From positions 10,139 to 25,916 of the forward strand of contig MEZG01000022.1 in NCBI GenBank assembly GCA_001775965.1: a DNA stretch of 15,778 nt, written 5' to 3'. This document shows positions 6,049 through 13,713 of the stretch, piece by piece (within the stretch, counting starts at the first letter, position 1; every line of letters begins with the position of its first letter). This DNA comes from Candidatus Bathyarchaeota archaeon RBG_13_60_20. GTDB lineage: Archaea; Thermoproteota; Bathyarchaeia; TCS64. The notes below the pieces were generated by a model. The model was not told where the DNA came from. It was given only the letters and a program-made list of their open reading frames with translations, and did not search any database. The translations under genes and the position numbers were made by a program.

Positions 6049-7792
6049 AGGCCCTGCTGCACCCGGGACTCGCCGCCGCTCTTACTCACCGTTATCAGGT
6101 TTACGCCCTGCTCCTCCCCGTAGCCGTGGTGGGTGACCAGCAGCACCTGGCCGATCTCCTCGCTGGTCCTGGATATGTAGTCGAGGAGCTGGGGCACATT
6201 CTCGCTGTCCACGGCGTCGGTGGGCTCATCCAGTATGAGCATGTGGGGGAACCCCATGACGCGTAGAAGCGCCAGACGCTCCGCCAGGGCCAGGAGGCTC
6301 TCGTGGCCCCCGCCGGCCCTCCACGCCGGGAGCAGCCTGGGGCTGCCTATGGGCTGCACCTCCAGCACGTAGCTGTCCCTGTCGATGTGGCAGCCGCTGT
6401 AGAGCTGCTGGTCGGTGAGGCGCTGGAAGTACTCGTAGGTGCGGTACTCCAGGAGCCTGAGGGTGTTCTCCCTGAGCTCGGTCTCGTAGGCCGTGTACCT
6501 CTCCAGGATGCGCTCCAGGGCCCCGATCTTGGACTCGTACTCCTCCATGGCATCCAGCTGCGTCCTGGAGTCCTCGAGGACGCCCCGCTGCTGCCCTAAG
6601 CGGCCCTCGACATCGCTCCTCTGGCGCCTCAGGGATCGTTGCTCGCCCTCCATGCCCCCCACCTCCTTGGAGAGAGCGTTGTACTCCGCCCTCTGAGCCT
6701 TGATCCTCTCGTCCAGCCACCTGGCCGCGTCGCTGGGTGACGCGAAGGCTCGGCCCAGCTGCTCCTCAGCCTCCTGGAGGGCTGCCTCAGCTGCTTCGTG
6801 GGCGCCGGCCTCTCGACGGTCCCGATGAGCTCGCGCCTCTCCTGGTCCAGCTCGGTGTCCAGAAGCCTCTGCAGCCTCTGCTCTGTGCTCTGGGCTGACT
6901 GGAGCTGGGTCTCATAGTCGGCCCGGAGCTTGGCGGGGTCGTCCTCGAAGGACTCTGTCAAGCTCCGCAGGTCCTCCTCCTTGGATTCGCGGGTGGCTCT
7001 CACCTCGTTGAGCCGCTGGGCCTGCCTCTCAAGGTCTTGGAGTATGTCTCGGAGCCGCTCGGCTTCCTGCAGCCTCCTGTTGGCCTCCGTCTCCTCCGCC
7101 TTCTTCCGCTGCAGGCTCTCGTCCAGCTTATTCAACTGCTGACCCAGCTGTTCAGCCTGGGCGGCTGCTTCCTGTATCGCCTGCTCGGCGTTCCTGATGC
7201 GCTCCTCGATGGCCGGCCTCTGGTCTACCCTTCCTTTCGCTTGCAAGACCTTCTTGGTCTCCCGCAACTGCTCCCTGACCTCGGCGGGTGTGGTTAGACC
7301 CAGCATGGTGTTCATCCGCTTCTCGTCGCGGGGTCTCACGATCTCTATGAACTCCTTCTGCTTGGCGTAGACCACGTTGAGGAACGTGGTGCGGCCCACG
7401 CCCAGCAGCTCCCTGAGGCGGGCCTGGATGTCCGTGGCCCTGGTCACGGGGGCCTCGTCCTCCACCTGGAGGGTGCTCTCCTTGGAGCGGTAGCTGCGCT
7501 CCCCGGTCCTGTTGTTGAGAGTGACTTCCCCCTCGCGGGTTATGGTGGCGCACTGGCCAGTCAGGGGGCTCCTGAACGTGACCCTGACGTAGAGGCTGTC
7601 TAGGCCAAGGCTCACCAGCTCCCGCTTGTCCACGCCTGGGACATCGCCGAAGAGGCCGAAGATCACCGCCTCTAGTATGGTGGTCTTGCCGGCGGCGTTG
7701 CGTCCGCTGATCTTGTTGACGCCCCTCGTGAACGTGATGGTCTGGCGGTCGCGGTAGCTCTTGAAGCCGCGTAGGCTAAGCTCCTCGATCAA
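6045..7792 (-). pseudogene. rad50: Rad50-type ABC ATPase, frameshifted, short, without zinc hook
   Basis: Rad50 is the SMC-like ATPase partner of Mre11 in DNA double-strand-break repair. The reading frame begins at a TTG at 7792 that overlaps the mre11 stop (TTGA), with GGGAGG 7 bases upstream. Residues 1-328 give Walker A (GRNAAGKT, 30-37), the Q-loop (YAKQ, Q145) and the first coiled-coil arm; the frame is then lost near 6806-6812. A -1 shift there continues the second coil and the C-terminal lobe: AGGGH at the signature position (6303-6317), Walker B LILDEPTD, D-loop DAVD and the H-loop TH. Joined, the protein is about 582 residues, against roughly 850-900 for typical archaeal Rad50, and has no CxxC in the coil. 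Either a true frameshift or a sequence error; the bulk of both halves is intact. Confidence 0.85.
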
Positions 7793-9039
7793 GGCTGGGC
7801 CTCCCTGAAGCGGCGGGCCTCGAACCGTTCAACCCACTCGGCGACGAAGGGCGTGCGGCTCGTGGGTGTGAGGAGCCCGGTCTGCTCGCTGGCCTCGTTG
7901 TCCAGGGCGTCCCTGACACGCCTGTGCATGTCCCTGACGTCGGTGCTGAACTCTCCGAGGTCGCTGAAGTACTCGGCCACGTCGCCGTTGGTCCTCTCGG
8001 GCCTGGCGGCCATGGGGGGCATGTCGAGCCTCATGGTTTCCACGTCCACCCATAGGAGCGCGGGTTCCCGCTCCATGATGGCCTCGGCCTCTCTGGTGGT
8101 GACGTCGCTGGGGAACCCCTCGCTGAGCCTGCCCTCCACGACGACCCTGATGTAGCCCTTCTTCCCGGCCCCGTTGAGCTCTTGGGCGAAGGCCTCGATG
8201 GTCTCCCTGATCCTGTCCATGAACCACTTTGGGGGCCGCCTCCTGTCTGTGGTTACCTTCACCTGCCTCATGACGTGCATAGGCTCCAGGGGCACCCACT
8301 CGAAACGGGGCTCGCCACCGCCGGCCTCCACGAAGTAGAAGCCCTTGTCGGGGCTCTCCGCGAAGTCGTACATCTCAAGGCTGCCCGGGGTGAGCACCCA
8401 GCCGCCGCTGGGCAACCTTTTAGGCGGGCAGCGCCTGTGGTAGTGGCCGCTGAACACGTAGTCGGGGCTCACCTCGGAGAGCCTGTCCAGTGTGAGGCAC
8501 TCGCTGTAGGGGGGCACATCGTTGTAGCCGCCGATGAAGTGGTGGAGTAGTAGAACCCTGAGCCCTTCTGCGTCCTTGAACCCGGGGGCCGCGAGCACAT
8601 CGAACGATTTCTCCGCCTGGTCGTAGTAGTTGAGGCCTACGACGTGGAGCCTAGCGTCTCTGTAGACGGCCGACTCGGGGGTGTCCCCAAAGACGTGCAG
8701 GTAGTCGGCAAGCGGGTGCTTGATGTAGTCCAAGGTGTCGCTCTGGGGGCGGCCGTCGTGGTTGCCCCTGACCACGAGTATCTTGGCCTTGATGCCGTGC
8801 AGCTCCTCGTTCATCCTTGCTAGCCTGTACAGCTCGTCGTGGACGAACTGGACCAGGTGGGGGCGGAGGGTGCGCCTCTCGAAGAGGTCGCCGCCTATGA
8901 ACACGTAGTCTACGCCCCGCTCCACGCACAGGTCCACGGCTCTGGTGAGGGCCCTGCTGAAGGCTTCTCGCCTGTGCTCCGCTATGGCGAGAGGTATGCT
9001 TCGCCCGATGTGTGTGTCAGCCAGGACCGCGAACCTCAT
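7789..9039 (-). CDS. mre11: Mre11 nuclease (calcineurin-like phosphoesterase)
   Basis: 416 residues. Mre11 is the Mn-dependent 3'-5' exonuclease and endonuclease that, with Rad50, opens DNA ends. All phosphoesterase motifs are present: DTH (D8, H10), GGDLFE (D51), GNHD (N93, H94), LHHFIGG (H166/H167) and GHYH (H199, H201). The capping domain follows (about 245-330), then a helical C-terminal part that should hold the Rad50-binding region. The ATG at 9039 is chosen over the GTG at 9048 because an AGGTGA motif, overlapping the herA stop, lies 6 bases upstream and the protein then starts MRFAVLADTHIG, as in family members. It overlaps rad50 by 4 bases, so the two are probably translationally coupled. 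Confidence 0.95.
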   Translation of the reverse strand: MRFAVLADTHIGRSIPLAIAEHRREAFSRALTRAVDLCVERGVDYVFIGGDLFERRTLRPHLVQFVHDELYRLARMNEELHGIKAKILVVRGNHDGRPQSDTLDYIKHPLADYLHVFGDTPESAVYRDARLHVVGLNYYDQAEKSFDVLAAPGFKDAEGLRVLLLHHFIGGYNDVPPYSECLTLDRLSEVSPDYVFSGHYHRRCPPKRLPSGGWVLTPGSLEMYDFAESPDKGFYFVEAGGGEPRFEWVPLEPMHVMRQVKVTTDRRRPPKWFMDRIRETIEAFAQELNGAGKKGYIRVVVEGRLSEGFPSDVTTREAEAIMEREPALLWVDVETMRLDMPPMAARPERTNGDVAEYFSDLGEFSTDVRDMHRRVRDALDNEASEQTGLLTPTSRTPFVAEWVERFEARRFREAQP

Positions 9040-9048
9040 GCTGCTCAC

Positions 9049-10629
9049 CTAGTGGAGCCTGATGCCCTTCTTCTCCTCTTCCTCCTCCAGCTGGCCCTTG
9101 GCCTCCCTGAGGAGCCCGAAGATGTCCGGGGTCGTCCCCCCGTGCCTGGTCTCCCTGGTCGCCGTCTTGATCATGACTGGCACCGGGACGAAGGGGCCCA
9201 CGAGCACCGCCTCCCCTTGCTCCAGGGCCGGGAGGTCGTCCAGCAGGTCCTCGCTGAAGCTCTCGCTGGCGGCCTGTATCGTGTTCTGGTCCGTGTTGTT
9301 CACGACCCTGAGGATGGCTAGGTTGCTGCAGTTGCTTAGGATGTCCGGGTCGATCTTCCGGGGCCTCTGGCTGATGACGGTAAGGAAGACGCCAAACTTG
9401 GCTCCCTCGGCCGCGATCCTGGCCAGGATGTCACGGCTGAACCTGCCCCCGCCCAGGTCGGGAGGCGCGGCGAACCTGTGGGCCTCCTCCACGAAGATGA
9501 ATATGGGGAGCCTGGCCCAAGGCTCGCGCCTGAACTTGGCGTTGAACACGCGCCTGAGGATCATGCCCACCACGACGTCCTGGATGCCGTCGCTGATGCC
9601 GCTGAGGTAGATGTCGCTCATCTGCATGGGCTTGAAGAACTCGCGGATGTCCAGGTCGCCCTCGGTGAATATGTTCTGGTCCCGGAGGTTCTCCAGGTAG
9701 GTGATGATCCGGTCGTGGCGCTCCTGGTCGCCCGCCTTCTCGGGCATGCTCTCGTAGAGCTCCTCGATGATGTCCTCTAGAGTGTAGACGGGGCTCTTGG
9801 TCTGGGCCTTCTTCACCGCGTTCCTGAGCACTATGCGCTGGAGGCTGCCCTGGATGTCCGCCAGGACGCAGAGCTCTCCCAGGCTGCAGCCGGACACGCT
9901 GAGGCGGAGGGGTCTGACGTGTGGCCCCTCGAAGTACTCAGCGGCCTCGGGCCTGAACACCTTGACCTTGTCCCAGAAGAGGGGGTGCTGCCGGCCCTGG
10001 GCGTCCATGTTCATGTTGGCGTAGTCGCCGTGGGCGTCTATGGTGAGTATTGTGGCCCCTTGCTTGAGGAGCTGCTCCATGATGCGGCCCGCGAAGTAGC
10101 TCTTGCCGTACCGGGTCATGGCGAGGACCGCGGTGTGCCTGTGGAGTTCCCTTCCGCTGATGGGTATCTTGATCTGCTGCCTGTGGAGGAGGCTTCCCAC
10201 GTCCAGGGGCAGCTCGTCCTCGGCCACGGCGAACAGCTGCTGCAGCAGCTCGTCGCCGGCCCTGAACACGGGTGACCCGGGCATGGGGGGCGTCCTGGGC
10301 CTCTTAACCTCTCTGCGGCCTCCCTCGTCGTGTATGTACCCTAGGACCTTGGCCGAGGCTATGACCTGGATCATGTCGTCGCTGACGCCCAGCTCCCTCT
10401 GCCTCCACGCGGCCCCGGGAGATGTGCGCTGGTCGTAGAAGGGGTGCCGGGCCATGAGGGACTTGACCTGGCCCAGCACCTGGTGGACCTCCCTTGAGCC
10501 GTCGGGCTTGACCTCCTCCACGTCCACCTGGACGTACTCGTATGTGACCGGCCTGTTGTCCGGGTCTATGATGTTGAACTCGTAGAACCCGGGGTTGCTC
10601 TGGCCCACTATGAGCCCGTACTCCTTCAT
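9049..10629 (-). CDS. herA: HerA hexameric DNA translocase/helicase
   Basis: 526 residues. HerA is an FtsK/VirB4-like ring ATPase that works with NurA to resect DNA ends to 3' single strands for RadA. An N-terminal HAS-barrel-like region (about 1-110) is followed by the RecA-like core: P-loop AMTRYGKS (170-177), Walker B IFIFVEEAH (376-384), and the ISQRPRKIDPDIL segment (419-431) with the likely arginine finger and sensor. The first P-loop Gly is Ala. The C-terminus is a run of Glu/Lys. ATG at 10629 overlaps the nurA TGA (ATGA), with GAGGT a few bases upstream. The gene ends directly against mre11. Confidence 0.95.
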   Translation of the reverse strand: MKEYGLIVGQSNPGFYEFNIIDPDNRPVTYEYVQVDVEEVKPDGSREVHQVLGQVKSLMARHPFYDQRTSPGAAWRQRELGVSDDMIQVIASAKVLGYIHDEGGRREVKRPRTPPMPGSPVFRAGDELLQQLFAVAEDELPLDVGSLLHRQQIKIPISGRELHRHTAVLAMTRYGKSYFAGRIMEQLLKQGATILTIDAHGDYANMNMDAQGRQHPLFWDKVKVFRPEAAEYFEGPHVRPLRLSVSGCSLGELCVLADIQGSLQRIVLRNAVKKAQTKSPVYTLEDIIEELYESMPEKAGDQERHDRIITYLENLRDQNIFTEGDLDIREFFKPMQMSDIYLSGISDGIQDVVVGMILRRVFNAKFRREPWARLPIFIFVEEAHRFAAPPDLGGGRFSRDILARIAAEGAKFGVFLTVISQRPRKIDPDILSNCSNLAILRVVNNTDQNTIQAASESFSEDLLDDLPALEQGEAVLVGPFVPVPVMIKTATRETRHGGTTPDIFGLLREAKGQLEEEEEKKGIRLH

Positions 10630-11942
10630 CCGTCTACCTCCCTGATGTCGCGCCTGGAGTCGGTGACTATCAGCCCGGCCCGCTCCAGCCTCTTCACTAT
10701 AAATGGCTCGTACTTCTGCCTGTAAAGCTCTCGGTCGAACCTGGCCAGCATATCGGCCTGCCGGAGCGGCACGTTGTACTCTATGGGGTTCACGTGCCAG
10801 TACCCAAGGTGGTTGAGCACCCGCTCCATAGATCCCATGTTGGCCTCAGAGTCGACGAACTCGTTGGTCTTCCGCCTGTCCCACGGTTCGTTGTAGCCGA
10901 GCCAGGACGCGGAAACATCCACCCTGAAGGGCCTGGCCTTCTCGGTGGGCTTCCAGTACGTGACTGCGACGCCGGGGCACTTGAAGAAGCCGTCGATGGC
11001 CCTGATCATCTTCTCGGCCTTCAACTTGGCTACGCTGTTCCTGATTCTCTTGTACAGGTCCGTGGTGTCACCGTCCCGCGCATAGTAGATGGACGGGGCC
11101 AGCAGCAGGGGGTTGGTGAACCCCTCCTCCCTCATGACCTCATTGACCAAAGCCGTGTCGCAGAGGGGCCTCCTCTCCAGGAACACCTCCGCCTGGGCCC
11201 TCCTATTCTGAGGCCACTGCTCGGCCTTCATCCTGAGGCTGAAGGGGTTTGATGCCTCCTCCACCTCGGGTACGAGCCAGCCGAGCCCCGCGTCGCCCAC
11301 TGCCCTCCTCATCATAGCCATGTACATGTAGAAGACCGTGGAGTCCTTTGTGACCCCCACCAGGGGGAACCCGTGGTCCCTTGAGAGGCACCTGAGACGC
11401 GTTATGGACTCGAACAGCTCCGTCAATAGTTCCCCGTGGTGTATGTACTCCCTTACTGCGTAGGGGAACCGGCCGAAGTACAGTGAGCCGTCCATAAGGA
11501 CCACGGGTGCGCCCCCATCCTCAAGAACCCTCGTCGCCGCTGCGTAAGCGGTGTTGTACTCTGTGATCATCCTGACGTAGCCCGGTATGAAGCCCCGGTC
11601 TCTGTCGTCGAAGACCTCCCCTACGTATATCTTGACGGACTTCTCCACCGTCTGGCTCCTCCCGGGCACGTGGACGAGGGCGCAGGCACGCGCCACAGCC
11701 ACGAAGTCGCCGTAGGCGAAGCTGCTGAACTGTACTCCTCCGTCCACCGACACAAGGGCGCCTTCCCTGCCCTCAGGATCGGGAGCATAGGTATGCCACC
11801 TGCTCCTGGTCTCATCCGTGAGCAGGGGCGGCTGGTCCGCCCGCTCCTCCTTCTCTATGCCGACGGCCACGCGTTCAAGCTCGTCGTAGAACTCGTCGAA
11901 GAACAGATCCCTAATCCGTGACAAAACCGGGCCACCACACAT
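10626..11942 (-). CDS. nurA: NurA 5'-3' nuclease, HerA partner
   Basis: 438 residues. NurA dimers bind the HerA ring and degrade DNA ends. The RNase-H-like core is marked by VSVDGG (D67), E128 in MITEYN and VLMDGS (D151), the expected metal ligands, followed by GVTKDS (199-201) and the central basic part. Length is within the family's range. The ATG at 11942 abuts the last base pair of the 7S RNA, so its usual ribosome-binding site would be buried in 7S helix 1; a TTG at 11924 (giving a protein starting at residue 7) has GGTGG 7 bases upstream and may be the actual start. I see no TATA box within 40 bases of either start, so transcription probably comes from the 7S promoter or an unrecognised element. 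Confidence 0.9.
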   Translation of the reverse strand: MCGGPVLSRIRDLFFDEFYDELERVAVGIEKEERADQPPLLTDETRSRWHTYAPDPEGREGALVSVDGGVQFSSFAYGDFVAVARACALVHVPGRSQTVEKSVKIYVGEVFDDRDRGFIPGYVRMITEYNTAYAAATRVLEDGGAPVVLMDGSLYFGRFPYAVREYIHHGELLTELFESITRLRCLSRDHGFPLVGVTKDSTVFYMYMAMMRRAVGDAGLGWLVPEVEEASNPFSLRMKAEQWPQNRRAQAEVFLERRPLCDTALVNEVMREEGFTNPLLLAPSIYYARDGDTTDLYKRIRNSVAKLKAEKMIRAIDGFFKCPGVAVTYWKPTEKARPFRVDVSASWLGYNEPWDRRKTNEFVDSEANMGSMERVLNHLGYWHVNPIEYNVPLRQADMLARFDRELYRQKYEPFIVKRLERAGLIVTDSRRDIREVDG

Positions 11943-12267
11943 GTGCAGCGGCAGCCCCCCCTCCGTTCACGGGATTGCGGCGCACAGACACGCATCACCC
12001 TCCTCCGCCCCGTGTTCCCGCGAGCGCCAAACGTTCGGACTTAGGTTGCTCCCTCCCGGGCCTGGCCAGGTTCGCCCGTCGAGTGCCCGCCTGCGCCCCT
12101 ACGAGTGCAGGCGGGGCAGCCGCCGGCCCCGCGGGGCAGGACATCGACGGAGGGCGGTGCGCCTTACGCGCCGCGCCCCCGATCCCATCGAAGGTTACTG
12201 ACCCCTCTTGTAGCCCGTTAGAGGCGTGGGGGCAGGGCTAGCTCCCCGGTCCTACCTACCGCTGCAC
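11943..12267 (-). ncRNA. Signal recognition particle RNA (archaeal 7S RNA)
   Basis: On the minus strand helix 8 is unmistakable: GGCCAGGCCCGGGAGGGAGC followed by AACC (about 12043-12066), the SRP54-binding core. Its tetraloop is GGGA, where archaeal members usually have GGAA. The ends pair as helix 1: GTGCAGCGGTAG at 12256-12267 with CTGCCGCTGCAC at 11943-11954, 12 pairs with one wobble. Helix 5 is supported by several matching segments (GGGAT/ATCCC, GCGGCGC/GCGCCGC, CCTCCG/CGGAGG) and helix 6 by GCCCGCCTGC with GCAGGCGGGC around 12085-12117. The length of about 325 is normal for archaea. It scaffolds SRP19 and SRP54 for co-translational targeting. The ends are inferred from helix 1; the true 3' end may be a few bases further, before TTTT at 11923-11926. 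Confidence 0.92.
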
Positions 12268-12287
12268 CATATCCTCTCCCCGGGTCG

Positions 12288-12295
12288 GTTTAAAC
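12288..12295 (-). promoter_or_regulatory. TATA box of the 7S RNA
   Basis: GTTTAAAC, centred about 25 bases upstream of the predicted 7S 5' end at 12267. Its fit to the start predicted independently from helix 1 supports both calls. It may also drive the downstream nurA operon. Confidence 0.65.
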
Positions 12296-12316
12296 GTTGT
12301 GAGTGTCTGCGAAGAT

Positions 12317-12355
12317 TTATATGGTCAGGTCAAACCCCTAGGGGCAACCATATAA
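12317..12355. promoter_or_regulatory. Inverted repeat overlapping the MFS promoter (operator-like)
   Basis: TTATATGGT (12317-12325) and ACCATATAA (12347-12355) are a perfect 9-base inverted repeat, with a palindrome CCCCTAGGGG (12335-12344) between them. The left arm is the probable TATA box (TTTATAT at 12316-12322) of the MFS gene at 12373; the right arm lies near or just after the predicted transcription start. This is the layout expected of a repressor operator that blocks TBP or RNA polymerase. Confidence 0.55.
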
Positions 12356-12372
12356 GAGGCGTACATGGAGCG

Positions 12373-13611
12373 ATGTCCGAGCCCACGCAGGCACAGAAGC
12401 GCAACTACTACCTCATCGTCCTCTCTATGATATCCATGTTCGTGACCACCAGCACCATCTACATGGTCTTCCCCCTCTTCTTCGAGGAGCAGGGGATGAG
12501 CATCACCCAGAGCGGCGTGCTCATCTCGGTGGGCACCTTCGCGGGCATCATAAGCAGCGTCATCGCGGGCAAGTACAGCGACACCCACGGCAGGAAGCCC
12601 GTGCTTCTGGTGGGCGTCAGCGTGTACGCCGTCGTCTTTTTCCTGTTCGCCTTCGCCGGCAAGGACTTCTACACCTTGGCAGCCCTACGTTTCGTCGAGG
12701 GCTTCGCCTTCTACATGACGCCTGTGGCCATCACCACCATGGCGGCCGACATCTTCCCCAGCAAAATGAGGGGCAAGATGATGAGCCTGTACACCATGTC
12801 CAACGGCGTGGGCCAGCTCGTGGGTCCCCTCCTGGCGGGCGCATTCTTGGCCGCCACAAGCTATTTCACCTACTTCATCTTCTGCGGCGCCTTCGTCAGC
12901 CTCAGCGCAGTGATGATTCTGCTCCTCGTCAAGGAGACGATGCCGGACCACGTGGTTGAGCACCAGAGGGCCAGGGGCCACGGCATCAACATCAAGACCC
13001 TAGGCACCGATGTGAGGAGCCTCGGCAGGTACGTGGCCGTGTTCCTGGTGGCGATCCTCGTCTACCGGACGGGCAACACCATGGTGAACCCCTTCTTCAG
13101 CCTCTACCTTAAGACGCTCAACATAGACCTTAGCGCCATGAGCTACCTGTTCGCCCTCCGCGCCCTCATGACCCTCATCTTCGCCCCCATCACCGGCATC
13201 GTCCTGGACAGGTACGGCAGGAAGATCACGTTCCTGGGCGGCATAGCGCTTCTCGCCGCCACCATGCTTGGCTATAGGCAGGTGTCCACCTACGAGCACG
13301 TCCTCGTCATCAGGGCCTTGGAGAGCATCAGCAACGCCATCCTAGTCACCACCACGCGCACCTACTCGGCCGACCTCATGCGCCCCGAGATACGCGGCTT
13401 CGGCATGGGTCTCTACAACACCATCGTGGACGAGAGCAGCACCATGGGCAGCATTCTGGGCGGGTGGATAGCGGACAAGGCCGGGTTCGCCACCATCTTC
13501 CTCATCGGCTCCGTGACGGCGGCCGCCTGCTTCGTAATCACGCTCCTGGGCGTACCCGAGCCCAGCAAGCTGAAGCCCCACTTGGAGAAGTCTGAAGAGG
13601 TTAAAACCTAG
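12373..13611 (+). CDS. MFS transporter, drug:H+ antiporter-like (12 TM)
   Basis: 412 residues, 12 predicted helices. Motif A GKYSDTHGRK (66-75) between TM2 and TM3 has its second-half counterpart LDRYGRK; the antiporter motif C (GVGQLVGPLLAG, 145-156) lies in TM5, and TM4 has RFVEGF. It belongs to the same broad group as the MFS protein at 584-1777, but the two differ greatly in sequence and are not a recent duplication. Export of a drug-like or toxic compound is inferred from motif C; the substrate is unknown. The ATG at 12373 is used because the 49 in-frame residues before it run through the promoter region and have no hydrophobic or family-like sequence. Control by the inverted repeat upstream is likely. 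Confidence 0.9.
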   Translation: MSEPTQAQKRNYYLIVLSMISMFVTTSTIYMVFPLFFEEQGMSITQSGVLISVGTFAGIISSVIAGKYSDTHGRKPVLLVGVSVYAVVFFLFAFAGKDFYTLAALRFVEGFAFYMTPVAITTMAADIFPSKMRGKMMSLYTMSNGVGQLVGPLLAGAFLAATSYFTYFIFCGAFVSLSAVMILLLVKETMPDHVVEHQRARGHGINIKTLGTDVRSLGRYVAVFLVAILVYRTGNTMVNPFFSLYLKTLNIDLSAMSYLFALRALMTLIFAPITGIVLDRYGRKITFLGGIALLAATMLGYRQVSTYEHVLVIRALESISNAILVTTTRTYSADLMRPEIRGFGMGLYNTIVDESSTMGSILGGWIADKAGFATIFLIGSVTAAACFVITLLGVPEPSKLKPHLEKSEEVKT

Positions 13612-13682
13612 CCTCCAAGACCCTGAAACGCCTGACACTCAGCCACCAAGGATAAGCCCTACGCCTCCTCCCCGAAAAACGT

Positions 13683-13705
13683 GAATAACAAGCTACCTGT
13701 TATTC
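13683..13705. terminator. Hairpin between convergent genes
   Basis: GAATAACA (13683-13690) and TGTTATTC (13698-13705) form a perfect 8-bp stem with a 7-base loop, 8 bases from the stop of the M50 gene and 71 bases after the MFS stop. It could define or protect the 3' ends of both transcripts. No long T run follows, so a classic terminator is uncertain. Confidence 0.45.
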
Positions 13706-13713
13706 CCCGATGC

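Noticed and set aside
6800..6911. Programmed -1 ribosomal frameshifting in rad50
   Set aside because: No X XXY YYZ slippery heptamer or obvious downstream stem is seen near codon 328, so a mutation or sequence error is simpler.
4898..11391. Many long antisense or off-frame reading frames over the M14, mre11, herA and nurA genes
   Set aside because: In GC-rich DNA stop codons are rare in the shadow frames. The translations are biased to Arg, Gly, Pro, His and Ala and contain no recognisable motif, while the frames called here have full family motifs.
12226..12372. N-terminal extension of the MFS gene to 12226
   Set aside because: The 49 extra residues overlap the 7S RNA 5' end, its promoter and the inverted repeat, and look non-coding.
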